Positions 8,138 to 18,206 are shown, counted from the first letter of the stretch. The stretch is 19,997 nucleotides of DNA from Byssochlamys sp. IMV 00236 (GCA_001931875.2 MSJH02000426.1:1-19997); one strand, 5' to 3'. Notes: a model not told the origin generated them from the letters alone. Made by a program: numbers and translations.

Positions 8138-9716
8138 TTAAGTGATTTTCTCAGTTATTTTCTTTATCAATGCTCTCTTCATAAACTGCTCTCTGGATAA
8201 TATACGTGTATACTAATAAAAGAGATTTAGTATAGAAAGAAAAAAAAAATAGATTTGACAATATACCTTCATGAATGTAACCAAATCAATTCTTTCAGAA
8301 CTTAAAGCCTTTGCTAGGATATAAACAGTGTCTGATATAGCATTATCATCTGCCACCAATTCAAACAATCTATAAATATATACAACAAATGAATGAGTCA
8401 AAGAAAAGAAATAATAGCAAATCAACATACTGGTTTCCTACAACACTTGTCCCACACAGTGTTTCATCTATTTGTACATCAGGCATAGCATTTACTTGTT
8501 CTGTGATCTCGTCAATTTCTTTTGACCTTGTTTCCAAGACAAGATTATTAAAGTTCAATCTTTCTCTAAGATCACATAAAGCTCTATATTCCTGTTCGAT
8601 GCTTGCTTCTCCCTCATTTAATTGCCGATTTTGAATCAGCAGATTGTCAATTTCTCTAGACAGCGAAAGGTTGTACTGCTGTAGTCTATCGGTTAGCTTT
8701 CTATAAAGAACATCATGAAGGTTTTTGTTGTTTGATGTATAGCCGTCCACTGTGTTATGTCTTACTGGTGGACTGGAAACATGTGGCATAGGCATCGTAG
8801 GCAGGGCGGGTAAGGAAGCTGAATTAGAAACTGGAGTTGTTGAATTCAGGTGCATTGACTATGTATGCTTTTTTTTAGTGTCCTTTTAATTTGATAAAAA
8901 ATGTAAAACTTACTGCTAATCCTTGATTCAAATTGTATAACGCAGTGCTTTCGTTGACCCACGATGATGGATGTTTATGAGGCATATGCTGTCTTTGATG
9001 ATTAGGTGAAGTGCGGCTTTCTAAAAGTGACTCTTGAAACTGTGGTGATGCTGTCGTTGTTGTGGGAGTAGTCGTAGTAGAAGGAGGAGTTGGCATAGTA
9101 TTAGGCTTTGTATATACTGGAGGCTCCTGAGCAAAGACCTGCTGTAGTATGGCTATAAGCTCTAAAAGATTATGCTTCTATATAAACCATATAAATCCGT
9201 CATGATATGTGTATCAAATTTATCCTCTTACTTGATCATTTGACCAGCTTGATCTATATTGATGATAGCATAATCCACTCTTATCAACATGTCTGCCTTC
9301 TCGGATCAGCATATTAGCTGTTGGTTTAACATATGGAATAGGTGATGTGCTTGGATATTCTTTTGGAACCCAAAAGGCAACAGGGATATTATATGGAATA
9401 GAACGATAAGTGATTGGAATGGTACCGTGAAGACATAGTAATAGTTGTGTATGTCCATCGTTAGAAGCTTATGAAATAAAAAGACAAAGAGAAATTGTTA
9501 ATGTCTACATCAACTAAATATACATTCCAAAAGTTACTATAAGTGTCCATCTTTGGTTTTAATGACACATAGGTCTGAAGTACTGCATCCACGTCATGAA
9601 ACGTTCGTTCGGGATCTTGGTACTATTTAATAGTCAGTGTCAAGCTTAGTGCCATACTGAGATAGTTCTATACTTGCATGTTGAAGTACTGTACGTAGCC
9701 AACTTTTAATGTCCAT
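8138..9716 (-). CDS. VPS23: VPS23/TSG101, ESCRT-I subunit
   Basis: Seven exons on the minus strand: 9716-9678, 9622-9538, 9467-9232, 9177-8914, 8858-8431, 8369-8267 and 8212-8138, giving 409 residues. The protein recognises ubiquitinated cargo on endosomes as part of ESCRT-I. An N-terminal UEV domain (about 1-145) contains LLLCLHGTIPITYR and VAFWVPKEYP. A Thr/Pro/Ser-rich linker follows (about 145-250), then a coiled coil (about 252-325) and the C-terminal steadiness box (about 351-409) ending LSREQFMKRALIKKI, a very well conserved family tail. Intron 1 (9623-9677) is best read with a GC donor, giving LQHYQDPERTFHDV, which keeps the family's Tyr-x-Asp. A GT-AG alternative (GTATAG donor, acceptor eight bases further on) is also in frame but loses that block. 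The other five introns are GT-AG, 54-70 nt. The poly-Thr run near residue 150 is low complexity. Confidence 0.9.
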
Positions 9717-9790
9717 TTTATAAAGAAAATAGGGCTCAAAGAAGGTTCTCTTGCCTAGCCTTTTTTTTATATTTTTTGCTCTCACACACA

Positions 9791-10480
9791 CACACTTTTT
9801 TCAGAAATTATTGGAAACACAGCTTTTTTCACAGGTGCTTAAATCAGATGGCAACTAGATTTCTCACTTTTTACTTGACTTTTATACATTTAAAGCGAAA
9901 ATGAGCATATGTTTTATCTACGAAAATGGGAAAGGTGAAGTTGTAGATGAAAGTGGAAATGAGCATTTCGAGATGGATGTTAAACTAAAGCATATCGCGA
10001 TAAAAAGGATGAAAACAAAGCTCGTTCATATCGGAAACATGGTCGTCAAAGAACAACTATTTTTCTTAGTTTACGAAAAAGCTATGACTCCAGGGCAAGC
10101 AGTAAAGCAGCTGGAGAGTCAATAGGCATACGGATTATAAACGGGTTAAAAAGGACCAGGAAAATCCATCAGATATCCCTAGAGTTAAATAATGGGTCGT
10201 CCTTCGATTCTGAATGGAGTACATAAATGGCACCTTATCAACTTTTATGATGGCAGCTTATCTGCTGTAGTTGATCAAGCCATGGATAGCCTGACTAGCG
10301 AGTTTGTTGGTTAAAGAATACGCTCGTTTATGACTTTATGACAAAGTGAATCCAACTTGACTTTTAAAAAGAGCTCACATGTATTCGATTCAGAAAAACA
10401 GTTCTGATAATATTGAGCGAAGGTATAAATGGAGTTTAAGTTGGGTAGAGTGTAAAGAGGTGACTATATTTTATCAGGTA
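9791..10480 (+). mobile_element. Degenerate DNA transposon copy A (broken transposase)
   Basis: The sequence from 9791 is homologous to the minus strand of 17661-18290. It includes about 85 bases of shared non-coding leader (starting CACTTTTTTCAGAAATTATT) and then the transposase start at 9901. Relative to the other copy, this one has an extra block of about 25 bases in the leader, a linker deletion near 9993, a one-base insertion that brings a stop at 10123 in the helix-turn-helix region, and a small deletion near 10196. Beyond the point where copy B ends, coding traces continue with stops and frameshifts: ESNLTFKKSSHVFDSEKQ near 10350-10405, then a trace reading DNIERRYKWSLSWVE near 10408-10452. 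Both resemble the stretch before the catalytic domain of Tc1/mariner-like (DDE) transposases. The 3' terminal repeat is not found. It is non-functional. Confidence 0.75.
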
Positions 10481-10554
10481 ATGCAATAGAGAGGCAACGA
10501 CTATTTACATAGCCGACGTACGGACGAAAGAGTATGGTAAAGCAGCTGCGTTTT

Positions 10555-10903
10555 CTAGCTGATGGTATTTAATTCAGCAGCTTTTCTCTTTCTATTATTT
10601 AGAATATTGATCGTAGCCTTCATAAATTCCTTCTCCTTCCAGGTAGCCTCAAGAAGAGGAAGAAAGTCAACAGCAATTGTATTTAATGTTGATGGGAAAT
10701 CAAGTTTTAGGGTCCTTGAAATGCGTGTGATATGATGGCCAACGAGTATATCCATTACTACCAATTCCATACTTAGTCCTAAAAAGTTGCATTATTAAAA
10801 GCTCTATACATTGCAATATTTTTTGCTTACCCATCATCAAAAATCCCGTGCCTGTAAGATTGTTTACTTGCGCGAGATTCTTCTGGACCAAAGCTGAAAG
10901 CAT
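10555..10903 (-). pseudogene. C-terminal relic of an unrecognised protein family, two exons
   Basis: Reading the minus strand, 10903-10831 joins 10778-10555 across a well-formed 52-nt GT-AG intron (GTAAGC donor, TTTTTAG acceptor) to give 98 residues starting MLSALVQKNLAQ and ending in a basic tail KRKAAELNTIS. The frame stays open about 50 bases upstream of the ATG without another start, so the copy is probably 5'-truncated. The blocks GFLMMGLSMELVVMDIL and RTLKLDFPS look like ordinary folded protein. I half remember similar C-termini in large uncharacterised Mucoromycota families, but cannot verify this. It could instead be a short expressed gene. Confidence 0.4.
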
Positions 10904-11138
10904 GTCTCTCAGCGTTTTTGGTAGTTTTATGAGATCATCGTCTAGATATTTGCATCAATAATGTAGTTGATCTTTTATTTAAAAAAAGGCAATTAAGTCG
11001 ACGACAGGCGAATTACATTATTTATTAAAAAGAAAAGAGTATTATTAAAATAAGACGCGTATGCATTTTATATGGGAGAATCTATGGCTACTACTGATAT
11101 TTAATGTTGTCAGCATGATCATTTATGTACTATTGCTG
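10904..11138. other. AT-rich gap between two minus-strand relics
   Basis: Apart from about 50 bases at its left end that extend the relic frame, this is AT-rich DNA without an open frame or recognisable element. It separates two minus-strand coding relics and may once have been part of the same gene or its intron. Confidence 0.3.
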
Positions 11139-11560
11139 TTAGTATTCTTCATCAGATGCAGTAGAGGAATGTAAAGTAGAATGTATGGTCTGCTGTAAAA
11201 TATATAGTATTATAATAACTCATATCAAGCACGTCAGGGATGCTGTTATATATGCCAAGGATGTATTCTTTTTCTAATGCTTCTAGTTTGTAGTTTGACT
11301 CCGTTGACTCCGTTGACTTATTGCCTGATGCTTTTGCAAAAATGGCAGTGTCCAGGGCAACGAAAAAGTCACTCCCGGATTCAAAGTTTGTATCCCATCG
11401 ATTTTACGACAGACTTTATCCTTCTTTTTCAATCACCTTGGAAAACTTTGATTCTTCTGCCCTCGTAACTTTGCTGTATCAGCTCTGTCATTTCCGTAAT
11501 AATATCTTTCCACATCACTACATTTTGTTCGTTAGCTACTTTCAAGATAGAAGAAGCAAT
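11139..11560 (-). pseudogene. Disrupted minus-strand coding relic
   Basis: Two overlapping pieces of plausible protein appear on the minus strand. From about 11510 down, a frame reads ERYYYGNDRADTAKLRGQK, then a stop, then KKKDKVCRKIDGIQT. From 11397 a different frame reads WDTNFESGSDFFVALDTAIF and continues through IYNSIPDVLDM to about 11220. After a possible short intron, a tail ending in STASDEEY stops at 11139. The frames conflict where they overlap, so at least one frameshift or rearrangement has occurred. A 9-base tandem (GACTCCGTT twice) lies at 11297-11314. The plus strand also has an open frame here (11321-11566), which I regard as the shadow. The family is not identified. Confidence 0.35.
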
Positions 11561-12054
11561 CACTAAATATATTAAAAGACGAAAGGAGGGATTAGTTCTC
11601 GCACAAAAATAGTTCTGTACGGAAAGCTATTTGGTTATTGTACCACCTTTTTTGTCGATCTAAAAAAGTTGTTATTACTTATTTATTTATGTTGCAGGTG
11701 CTATTAACAAAAAAGTAAGAACACATGTAATTATGATAAATTCACATTTTATATTAGGAAGGGTGAACTAGACAGCCTTAGGTTAGGTATTGATAGTGCG
11801 AAGTTGTATAGTGACAATATAGGTAGCTTCCTAATTAAGCGCTCGTAGCATTAGCCTATTTTCTGGTGCATTTCCTGGTGCATGTAGTGTTCACCACAAT
11901 GATAAAGCTCATTAGAGTGCCTGCATGAAACGGAGTTGATTTTTTAGGCAATCTTTGTGACCGGTTATCTCTATCAAGCCACACCTACCAATTCACCACA
12001 AGATCTCAATCTTTTTTCATTTACTTTTTGATCAACGAGCAGGAACCTCAAACA
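11561..12054 (+). other. NOP4 upstream region
   Basis: The stretch is AT-rich, with no open frame of note. It contains a near-tandem repeat TTCTGGTGCA / TTTCCTGGTGCA at 11861-11882 and an isolated TTAGGTTAGG at 11778-11787. Close to the start codon is a CCACACCTACCAATTCACC segment (11979-11999) followed by CTTTTTTC and TACTTTTTG tracts, the pyrimidine-rich leader seen before other genes here. No known ribosome-biogenesis promoter element can be assigned with confidence. Confidence 0.35.
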
Positions 12055-14297
12055 ATGGCTGACGAAGAGAAAGTTGAAAACACTGTAGAAACCAAGGCAC
12101 AAGTAGAATCTCATGCGAAGCTGACATTATTTGTAAGAGGACTTCCTTATGATGCTACAAACGAAGATCTGGAACAATTGTTTGGCGAGATTGGTCCTGT
12201 TCGAAAGGCGTTTGTTGTTACAGAACGTAAAGAAGATGAACAGCAAAAGGAAGAAGAGAAGAAACCGGTGAAAAACAAAGGATTTGGTTATGTTCACTAT
12301 GCGATGGAAGAAGACGCTCAGACAGCAATCACAAAACTGAACAATACGAAATTTAAAGGAAGAAAGTTAAGAGTCGAGTTTGCCAAACGTAAGTCAGAGA
12401 CTGCTGCTCATGAAGAAGCAAAGAAAAAAGAAGAGGTTCCTGAACAAAAGAAGAAAGCCACGCCAGCTCAGGATACTCAATTTGACGTCAATGCCCGTTT
12501 GATCGTTCGTAATTTGCCCTGGAAATATAGAGAAGCTGATTTAAAGAAATTGTTCAGTGCGCATGGTAATGTACATGATGTCAAGCTTCCTCGTAAATGG
12601 GAAGGAGGTCCCCTTCGTGGATTTGCCTTTGTACAGTTTGAAAAAATAGATGAAGCCAAAGCGGTAGGTTAGTCCTATAAAAGAAGAAACATAGTCTAAC
12701 TTTGTGTATGTGTAGGCTATGGATGCATTAAATGCAACTCAACATCATGGTAGAACAATTGCTGTCGATTGGTCTCTTCCTAAGCGCATGTACGAAGAAA
12801 GCGAAGCAAAACAGACTGAGACAGAGCAGTCAGTTGATAAGGATGTGAAGATGGAAGAGCAAGATAAAGATGATGAAAGTGAAGATCAAAGCGGCGAAGA
12901 GAGTGACGCAGAAATGGAAGATAACGAAGATGAAGATGAAAGCGACTCTGATGAAGAAAGCGATGAAGAAGTTGATCAAGACGAAGAAATGGACGCTGAA
13001 AGTGAAGAAGAAGGCGAGGCCGACACCGAGGACAGTGAGAATGACGAAGATGAAAGTGAAGAAGAAGATGATGACAGCTCAGATGAAGAAGGAAAAACAA
13101 AGACTAAAAAAGAAACAAAGAAGTCAAGTAAGCCTAAGGGCCCAACTCCTGCTGAAGGCCGAACATTGTTCATTCGTAATCTCTTGTTTGAGTCAACCGA
13201 AGAAGATTTGAAGCAATTGTAAGTTCATCGTAGCTCTTTATTTAACAAGAAATTAATCACCTCTCACTAGGTTTCAAGAAAACTGGGGACCAGTTGTGTA
13301 CGCCAAAATTACAAGAGACCCAGAAACTAAGTTATCGCGTGGAACAGGCTTTGTTTGTATGAAAAAGAAAGAAGATGCTGATAAATGTTTAGAGGCAGCA
13401 CAAGCTCTTCGTAATTTGTCTCAAAAGGATGAAACAAATGATGCAGAAGCAATGAAGGATTTACTCTCTAAGCGTGAAAAGAAGAAGAAGGGACTGATGT
13501 TCAAGAGTATCATCACACCCGAGTCAACATCAGGCGATGGTGCCAAGTTCACACTCCATGGACGAGTGTTAGATGTTACGTTAGCCGTGGATCGTGAACA
13601 AGCCAAGCAGATCAAGGACGACAATTTATCACAAAAAAGAAAGGAAGATAAACGTAATCTGTATCTCATGCGTGAAGGTGTCATCTTCCCTGGAACACCT
13701 GCTGCTGAAACATTAACACCATCAGAATTAACAAAACGTCAAATGTCTTTCTCTAGCAGAAAGAAGCTTGTCAGTAATAATCCATCTTTGTATATATCCA
13801 AGACTCGTCTTTCGATTCGTAACTTACCTATAAAGGTGGATGACAAGGACCTCAAGGCACTTGGTGTCAGCAGTGTTCAAAAGTTTAAGAATGAAGTAAA
13901 GGCTGGCCTTCGCGAAGATCTCTCAAAAGAAGAAAAACAAGAAGGATGGCAATACCTGCCTCGTGTTAAACAAGCAAAGATTGTCCGAAGTAAAGATAGA
14001 ATAGACACTACAACAAACAAGCTTCGTTCAAAAGGTTATGGCTTTTTGGAATTTACGACACATGCACACGCACTTGCTTCTCTAAGATACCTGAATAACA
14101 ATCCAGATGTTTTTAAAGGAAAGAGACTTATTGTTGAATTTTCACTGGAGAACAAAGATGTGGTAGAGAGAAGAGGTAAAAGACCACAAGGTATGACTAA
14201 AGATGAGCCTATGATTGGCAAGAAGAGACCCAGAGAAGAGGAAAAGAGTATAGCCGGCAAGCATAAACCTAAAAAGGCTTTTAAAAAGAGAAAATAA
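12055..14297 (+). CDS. NOP4: NOP4/RBM28-like nucleolar RNA-binding protein (four RRMs)
   Basis: Three exons: 12055-12663, 12716-13218 and 13271-14297, giving 712 residues (yeast Nop4 has 685). Nop4 acts in the nucleolus in maturation of 27S pre-rRNA and the 60S ribosomal subunit. Four RRM domains can be seen from their RNP2 strands: LFVRGL at 25-30, LIVRNL at 149-154, LFIRNL at 354-359 and LSIRNL at 541-546. Matching RNP1 strands include KGFGYVHY (75-82), RGFAFVQF (188-195) and GTGFVCMK (about 395-402). Between RRM2 and RRM3 is a run of about 100 residues dominated by Asp, Glu and Ser (about 231-328), then a Lys-rich patch. The C-terminus is basic (KKAFKKRK), fitting nucleolar localisation. 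Both introns are 52 nt, GT-AG. The ATG at 12055 is preceded by AAACA, a good fungal start context. Confidence 0.93.
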
Positions 14298-14859
14298 ATG
14301 TTTTCTTTTATATTTTTAAGTAACCTTGCTTCAACAGCAATGTAACCTAATGTAACCGGTCTTGCATACATTTTCATTATTAACAAACTGACGCCCTGAT
14401 CTTCTTATTTCAAATGCCGCATTACAACAATTGGCAAAAACAATTAAACTTGACTGTTGTATCAAGTAATGAATTGCATAAATTGAATTCGTAAAATAAG
14501 AAAAAGAGAGAGAGAGAGCAAGTGAGTAAGATGGGTATATTTATAATTGCTCCTCTCCTTATTTTAAGCTTAACTACTTCTTTACAATAAAAAAAAAGTT
14601 CTCCCTTATTTCCGCCCATCATCCCCCGTACTCCTCGATCTCCTAGGATAATCTCCTATTTACTCCCCTTTAGCTTATAGTTTGTAAACAGCCCGCGTGA
14701 TGAATAGTCTTGAGGCTCATCTATCACTTGCTTTTTATTTCCGTAACTCTCTTTTTTTTTTTCCCTTTTATCCTTATTAATCTTTACCTAATTCTTATTA
14801 AAAGTAAGCTACACTTTATAATCCATATCCTGTTTCATTTAATATAACCATTCAAGCCC
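14298..14859. other. Intergenic: NOP4 3' end and promoter of the membrane-protein gene
   Basis: After the NOP4 stop come AT-rich sequence, a (GA)n run at about 14505-14518 and long CT-rich tracts (14590-14640, and 14745-14775 with 12 T), then AATATAACCATTCAAGCCC directly before the ATG at 14860. A TATA-like TTTATAAT lies at about 14815. A minus-strand frame at 14422-14622 has Phe/Leu/Ser-rich composition from low-complexity DNA, and I do not count it as a gene. Confidence 0.4.
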
Positions 14860-17274
14860 ATGGACCCTCAAGGACAATTCAATGGAGCCATTGTATCTGC
14901 AGCACCTGTATGGACAGTAGTCGTCATTTCCATACTTGCCATTATGTTGATTGTATTCATCACTATTTTCGTTCGACGATTCATCAGAAGGAGCCGTATG
15001 TCAAATAGAAACTTTAATAAAAAACCATCTGTGGAATCATTGGAGACACTGGTGACAGCACATCAGCAAAAGCAGCAGTCAAAACAGTTGGCAAAAATAG
15101 ATACTCATGATACCGAGAAACCGACGAGATCATCATCACCTATGCAACCAACAAACTCCGCCACTTTAGCAAGACCAGAGCCACAAGAAGAAGAACTAGA
15201 AGACGGCCCTCCTGAACCACTTCAGGAGATCAAGATCTCATTGCCACTCCCTCCCCCTTCTACCTCATTCTTTGCAGACAAAATGGAACTCGATGGCTCT
15301 AACTGTGATCTATATGATTTGTATGTACACGGTAAGACAGATGGCATGAAACGTCAGAGCATGCACAGTGTCTTCATATCGATCGACCTAGACTCAATCT
15401 CTAATGCGGCTTCAAACATCCAACGAAAGGCATCTACTATCAGAAGGTCACTTTATCAATCCATCCGAAAGCCAACTAGTGCCAGCGGTATAAAAGCAGT
15501 GCCTGCTCAAAAAATGTTTACGGATGGAACAAAAGAATACTCACGTCAGTCCATCGTCGCAGTCAACAATGAAAGAACGCAAATAGGGATGCCTAAGGCC
15601 AGCAAGATCCCACAGATAGAGGACGTCCAACAGGATGAAGAACCGACAGCGGCAGCAAAGCGCGTCATACGTAGTGCTTCAAAAAAGGCGAAGTCCCGCT
15701 CTATGGTCATACATCCTGATTTACCTGATGATGTAGTAACTCCTCCCAAGCAAGAGACGTCTAAATATGCAACTGTTCGATCCATTCGCTCTCCTGACGC
15801 TAATGAGCATGTGACAATTAGCTCAGGATCAGTAAGGCGTTTTATGCGCCAAAATAGTTTGTTCCAAGGTGAAGACCTTCCGCCTGAATCCGATCCTTTA
15901 CCAGGCACCCTTAGCAAAAATGATCGGAAGCCAGTGGCTAATGCCCTCGATATCTCAAAATGGTGGGAAGGTGGCGAGAGTAGCAATGGTGTTCCTGAAA
16001 TTCGTACGAATGGCATGAAAAATTCTGAATCATCGTTATCCGTCAGCCAGTATAGAGCCTCTCTCAACGATTCAGTATTTGCACTTAACGGTACTATATC
16101 GAAAGGCACGGGTGCTCTCTTTGTGCCAGAGCCTGATAAAAGCAAATCAGATGGAGCCGTCTCACGTAACAACTCTGCAAAGCGCGGTACTCTTGGTAGA
16201 AACACATTAAAGACACTGACGGCCAATGCCACACAAGGTGTCAATAAATCAATCAGAGGCTTGTTTGATCAATCTTCATCCCTGACCAACATCAATAAAG
16301 TATCACCAAGTGATAGTCAAAAGATGGAAATCGATGTTGAGCATGGTTTATCACAACAGCCAATCGCACCTGTCGAAAGTCAGAACAGTAGAAGAAAGAG
16401 TTATTCACACAGGCTTGTCCCTGAGTCACCCTCGAAATCACGTTTAACCAACACAAGGCATAGTATAGATGAATCATCGCAAAAGGTAGAAGCAGACGAT
16501 ATTATCCTGAAGCAATCCAGATCGTTTTCATCAAAGCAAGGAGTAGAACCTGCAGCACAGGGGGTATCGTACCATAAAGAAACGATTCATTCAACACAAG
16601 TGAGCAATACAGATCATGAGACAGATGTGGCTTATATACAACAATTAGGAGCAAACAAGTTCATCTCTCCTCGACAAACGCTTTTAACAAAGTCACTATT
16701 GGCACAACAAGCAAAGCGATCCTCATCTACCAGTCGCCCACAAGATGAACCACTCCAGGCACCTGATCCTGTCGTGTCTTTCTCGTCTTCTACTGTACGC
16801 ACGGTCATTCCAGACGATGAGATGGATCACATCCAGATACGTCAAAATCCAATGAATCAACAACAGCGTCTCTCGATAGGCATGAATGGCAGTAACAAGG
16901 TGTTGGCTTCTTCATTTGGTGATGAATCATCTTTCCTTGCTGATCGCTTTTCTTCAATGAATGCAGAACAAAGTCGTGATCACAGTAGACAAAGCAGTGG
17001 AGGCACGAGCGTAACAACAGCTGTCAGGATCAGCGGCGGGTATCCCTCGTCTACATGGAACGGAAGAGCACAAAAGAATGGAGCTTCACGACTCTCTGTC
17101 ATCCAGACTATGGACACAGAAAAGGAGTCTGATATCGTGGAAGATAAAAGAGGGTTCTTTAGTACGATGAGAAAAGATAAAAAGAATCGCGGAGTGATTC
17201 CATGGATGGCAAGTGAAAAGATGATGACACCAGCTGAAATGGAACGCGACAGATATTTGAATGGAAGCAGATAG
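14860..17274 (+). CDS. Single-pass membrane protein with long disordered cytoplasmic tail, unrecognised
   Basis: A single uninterrupted exon encodes 804 residues. Residues 17-38 form one strongly hydrophobic segment flanked by RRFIRRSR, so the 16-residue N-terminus should face out and the remainder the cytosol (positive-inside rule; inference). There is no cleavable signal peptide. The rest is polar, rich in Ser, Thr, Gln, Asn and Lys, and looks disordered. Local islands that look constrained are FADKMELDGSNCDLYDLYVHGK (from 138), the segment with two Trp at 368-369 (ALDISKWWEGG), and the last 40 residues (RGVIPWMASEKMMTPAEMERDRYL). Many sites fit Arg-rich (PKA/AGC-type) kinase motifs, for example KRQS167, RKAS192, RRS197, RQNS333 and RRKS514. 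I do not recognise the family. A cortical scaffold or sensor regulated by phosphorylation would fit, but is a guess. The 3' end has AATAAATAAA at 17298-17307. Confidence 0.85.
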   Translation: MDPQGQFNGAIVSAAPVWTVVVISILAIMLIVFITIFVRRFIRRSRMSNRNFNKKPSVESLETLVTAHQQKQQSKQLAKIDTHDTEKPTRSSSPMQPTNSATLARPEPQEEELEDGPPEPLQEIKISLPLPPPSTSFFADKMELDGSNCDLYDLYVHGKTDGMKRQSMHSVFISIDLDSISNAASNIQRKASTIRRSLYQSIRKPTSASGIKAVPAQKMFTDGTKEYSRQSIVAVNNERTQIGMPKASKIPQIEDVQQDEEPTAAAKRVIRSASKKAKSRSMVIHPDLPDDVVTPPKQETSKYATVRSIRSPDANEHVTISSGSVRRFMRQNSLFQGEDLPPESDPLPGTLSKNDRKPVANALDISKWWEGGESSNGVPEIRTNGMKNSESSLSVSQYRASLNDSVFALNGTISKGTGALFVPEPDKSKSDGAVSRNNSAKRGTLGRNTLKTLTANATQGVNKSIRGLFDQSSSLTNINKVSPSDSQKMEIDVEHGLSQQPIAPVESQNSRRKSYSHRLVPESPSKSRLTNTRHSIDESSQKVEADDIILKQSRSFSSKQGVEPAAQGVSYHKETIHSTQVSNTDHETDVAYIQQLGANKFISPRQTLLTKSLLAQQAKRSSSTSRPQDEPLQAPDPVVSFSSSTVRTVIPDDEMDHIQIRQNPMNQQQRLSIGMNGSNKVLASSFGDESSFLADRFSSMNAEQSRDHSRQSSGGTSVTTAVRISGGYPSSTWNGRAQKNGASRLSVIQTMDTEKESDIVEDKRGFFSTMRKDKKNRGVIPWMASEKMMTPAEMERDRYLNGSR

Positions 17275-17660
17275 TATATCCTTTATCATTTTTATTGAAT
17301 AAATAAAAACACTTTAATATTTTTTTTTGTATGAAAGTGTGGACTTTATTCAACATTTTTTTAAAATATATTATGTGTCTACAGTGGAAGATATCTTCCG
17401 TTCAAAAGGCAACGTCGACAGGAATCCGCTATGTTCCAAGTCGAAACTGTTGACGACTGCAGTGGTATACCACGGAGTGTCATCGAACACGCAACACCAG
17501 TGGTATTTCCAAATTGTTGAGATACCCGCACCAAAGAAACAGAGAACTACACGGGATCTTATTCTTCTGTATGTGTCCAATCACATATGAGTCCAACCTT
17601 AGGGTGCCGTTACAATAACCATTTGAACGTCAGTGCTCCTACCCTCAGATCGACGGTTCC
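17275..17660. other. Membrane-protein 3' end and an unexplained GC-richer segment
   Basis: The first 100 bases are the AT-rich 3' end of the membrane-protein gene. From about 17380 to 17660 the composition becomes clearly richer in G and C, and open frames occur on both strands (17327-17590 plus, 17371-17580 minus). Neither translation is one I recognise, and stops appear on either side. It directly adjoins the 3' end of transposon copy B. It may be decayed coding sequence from another element, or the host DNA into which copy B inserted. Confidence 0.3.
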
Positions 17661-18206
17661 TTATTCGACATCCATTGTCAGATCAAATTCACTAGTCAGA
17701 CTATCCATGGCTTGGTCAACTATAGCAGATGGGTTGTCATCATAAAAGCTGATAAGGTGCCTTTTATGCTCTTCGTTCAAAATCGAAGGACGGCTCACTT
17801 TTTTTCCATTATTTAGCTCTAGGATATCTGATGGGTTTTCCTGGTCCTTTTTAACCCAGTTGTAAGCCGTACGCCGATTGACCCCCAGCTGCTTTGCTGC
17901 TTGCCCTGGAGTCATAGCTTTCTCGTAAACTAAGAAAAAAAGTTGTTCTTTGACAGAATCACCATGTTTCCCGTATGAACGAACTTTATTTTCATCTTTT
18001 TTATCGGGCTTCTCATGTAGGTTTCGTTTTTCATTGTGAGGTTTTCCTTTTATTTTTTCAGGGGGTTTACAGTCCAAACGCTCATCATAATTGGTGATAT
18101 AATCGATGGGATATGCTTCAGTATCAATATCCATCTCAAAATTCTCATTTCCACTTTCATCTACAACTTTACCTTTCCCATTTTCGTAGAAAAAACGTAC
18201 GCTCAT
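17661..18206 (-). CDS. Transposase N-terminal fragment with helix-turn-helix domain (181 aa)
   Basis: The frame is uninterrupted from ATG 18206 to the stop at 17661. The protein starts MSVRFFYENGKGKVVDESG, passes through a charged linker (about 30-85), then a homeodomain-like helix-turn-helix with VKEQLFFLVYEKAMTPGQAAKQL and NRRTAYNWVKK (about 85-125), and then a second region KVSRPSILNEEHKRHLISFY with conserved SRP. These are typical of the DNA-binding half of Tc1/mariner-like transposases. The catalytic DDE domain is missing, so it cannot transpose by itself. It could be a neutral relic or, less likely, an expressed DNA-binding protein. The two-base context before ATG (AAATG) and the leader are shared with copy A. 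Confidence 0.6.
   Translation of the reverse strand: MSVRFFYENGKGKVVDESGNENFEMDIDTEAYPIDYITNYDERLDCKPPEKIKGKPHNEKRNLHEKPDKKDENKVRSYGKHGDSVKEQLFFLVYEKAMTPGQAAKQLGVNRRTAYNWVKKDQENPSDILELNNGKKVSRPSILNEEHKRHLISFYDDNPSAIVDQAMDSLTSEFDLTMDVE

Noticed and set aside
11277..11566. Plus-strand frames in the relic block
   Set aside because: The minus strand gives more protein-like sequence with family-style motifs; the plus frames are probably shadows.
11778..11787. Telomere-like TTAGGTTAGG
   Set aside because: Only two imperfect units, far from any array; chance is enough.
12780..13211. Antisense and other-frame open frames within NOP4
   Set aside because: They are produced by the GAA/GAT-rich acidic repeat of NOP4 and have extreme composition.
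14422..14622. 66-residue minus-strand frame between NOP4 and the membrane-protein gene
   Set aside because: It lies in low-complexity GA/CT tracts, and nothing in it looks like a folded protein.
15546..16244. 232-residue antisense frame within the membrane-protein gene
   Set aside because: It is a shadow frame with no family resemblance and no start context; the sense frame is continuous for 804 codons.
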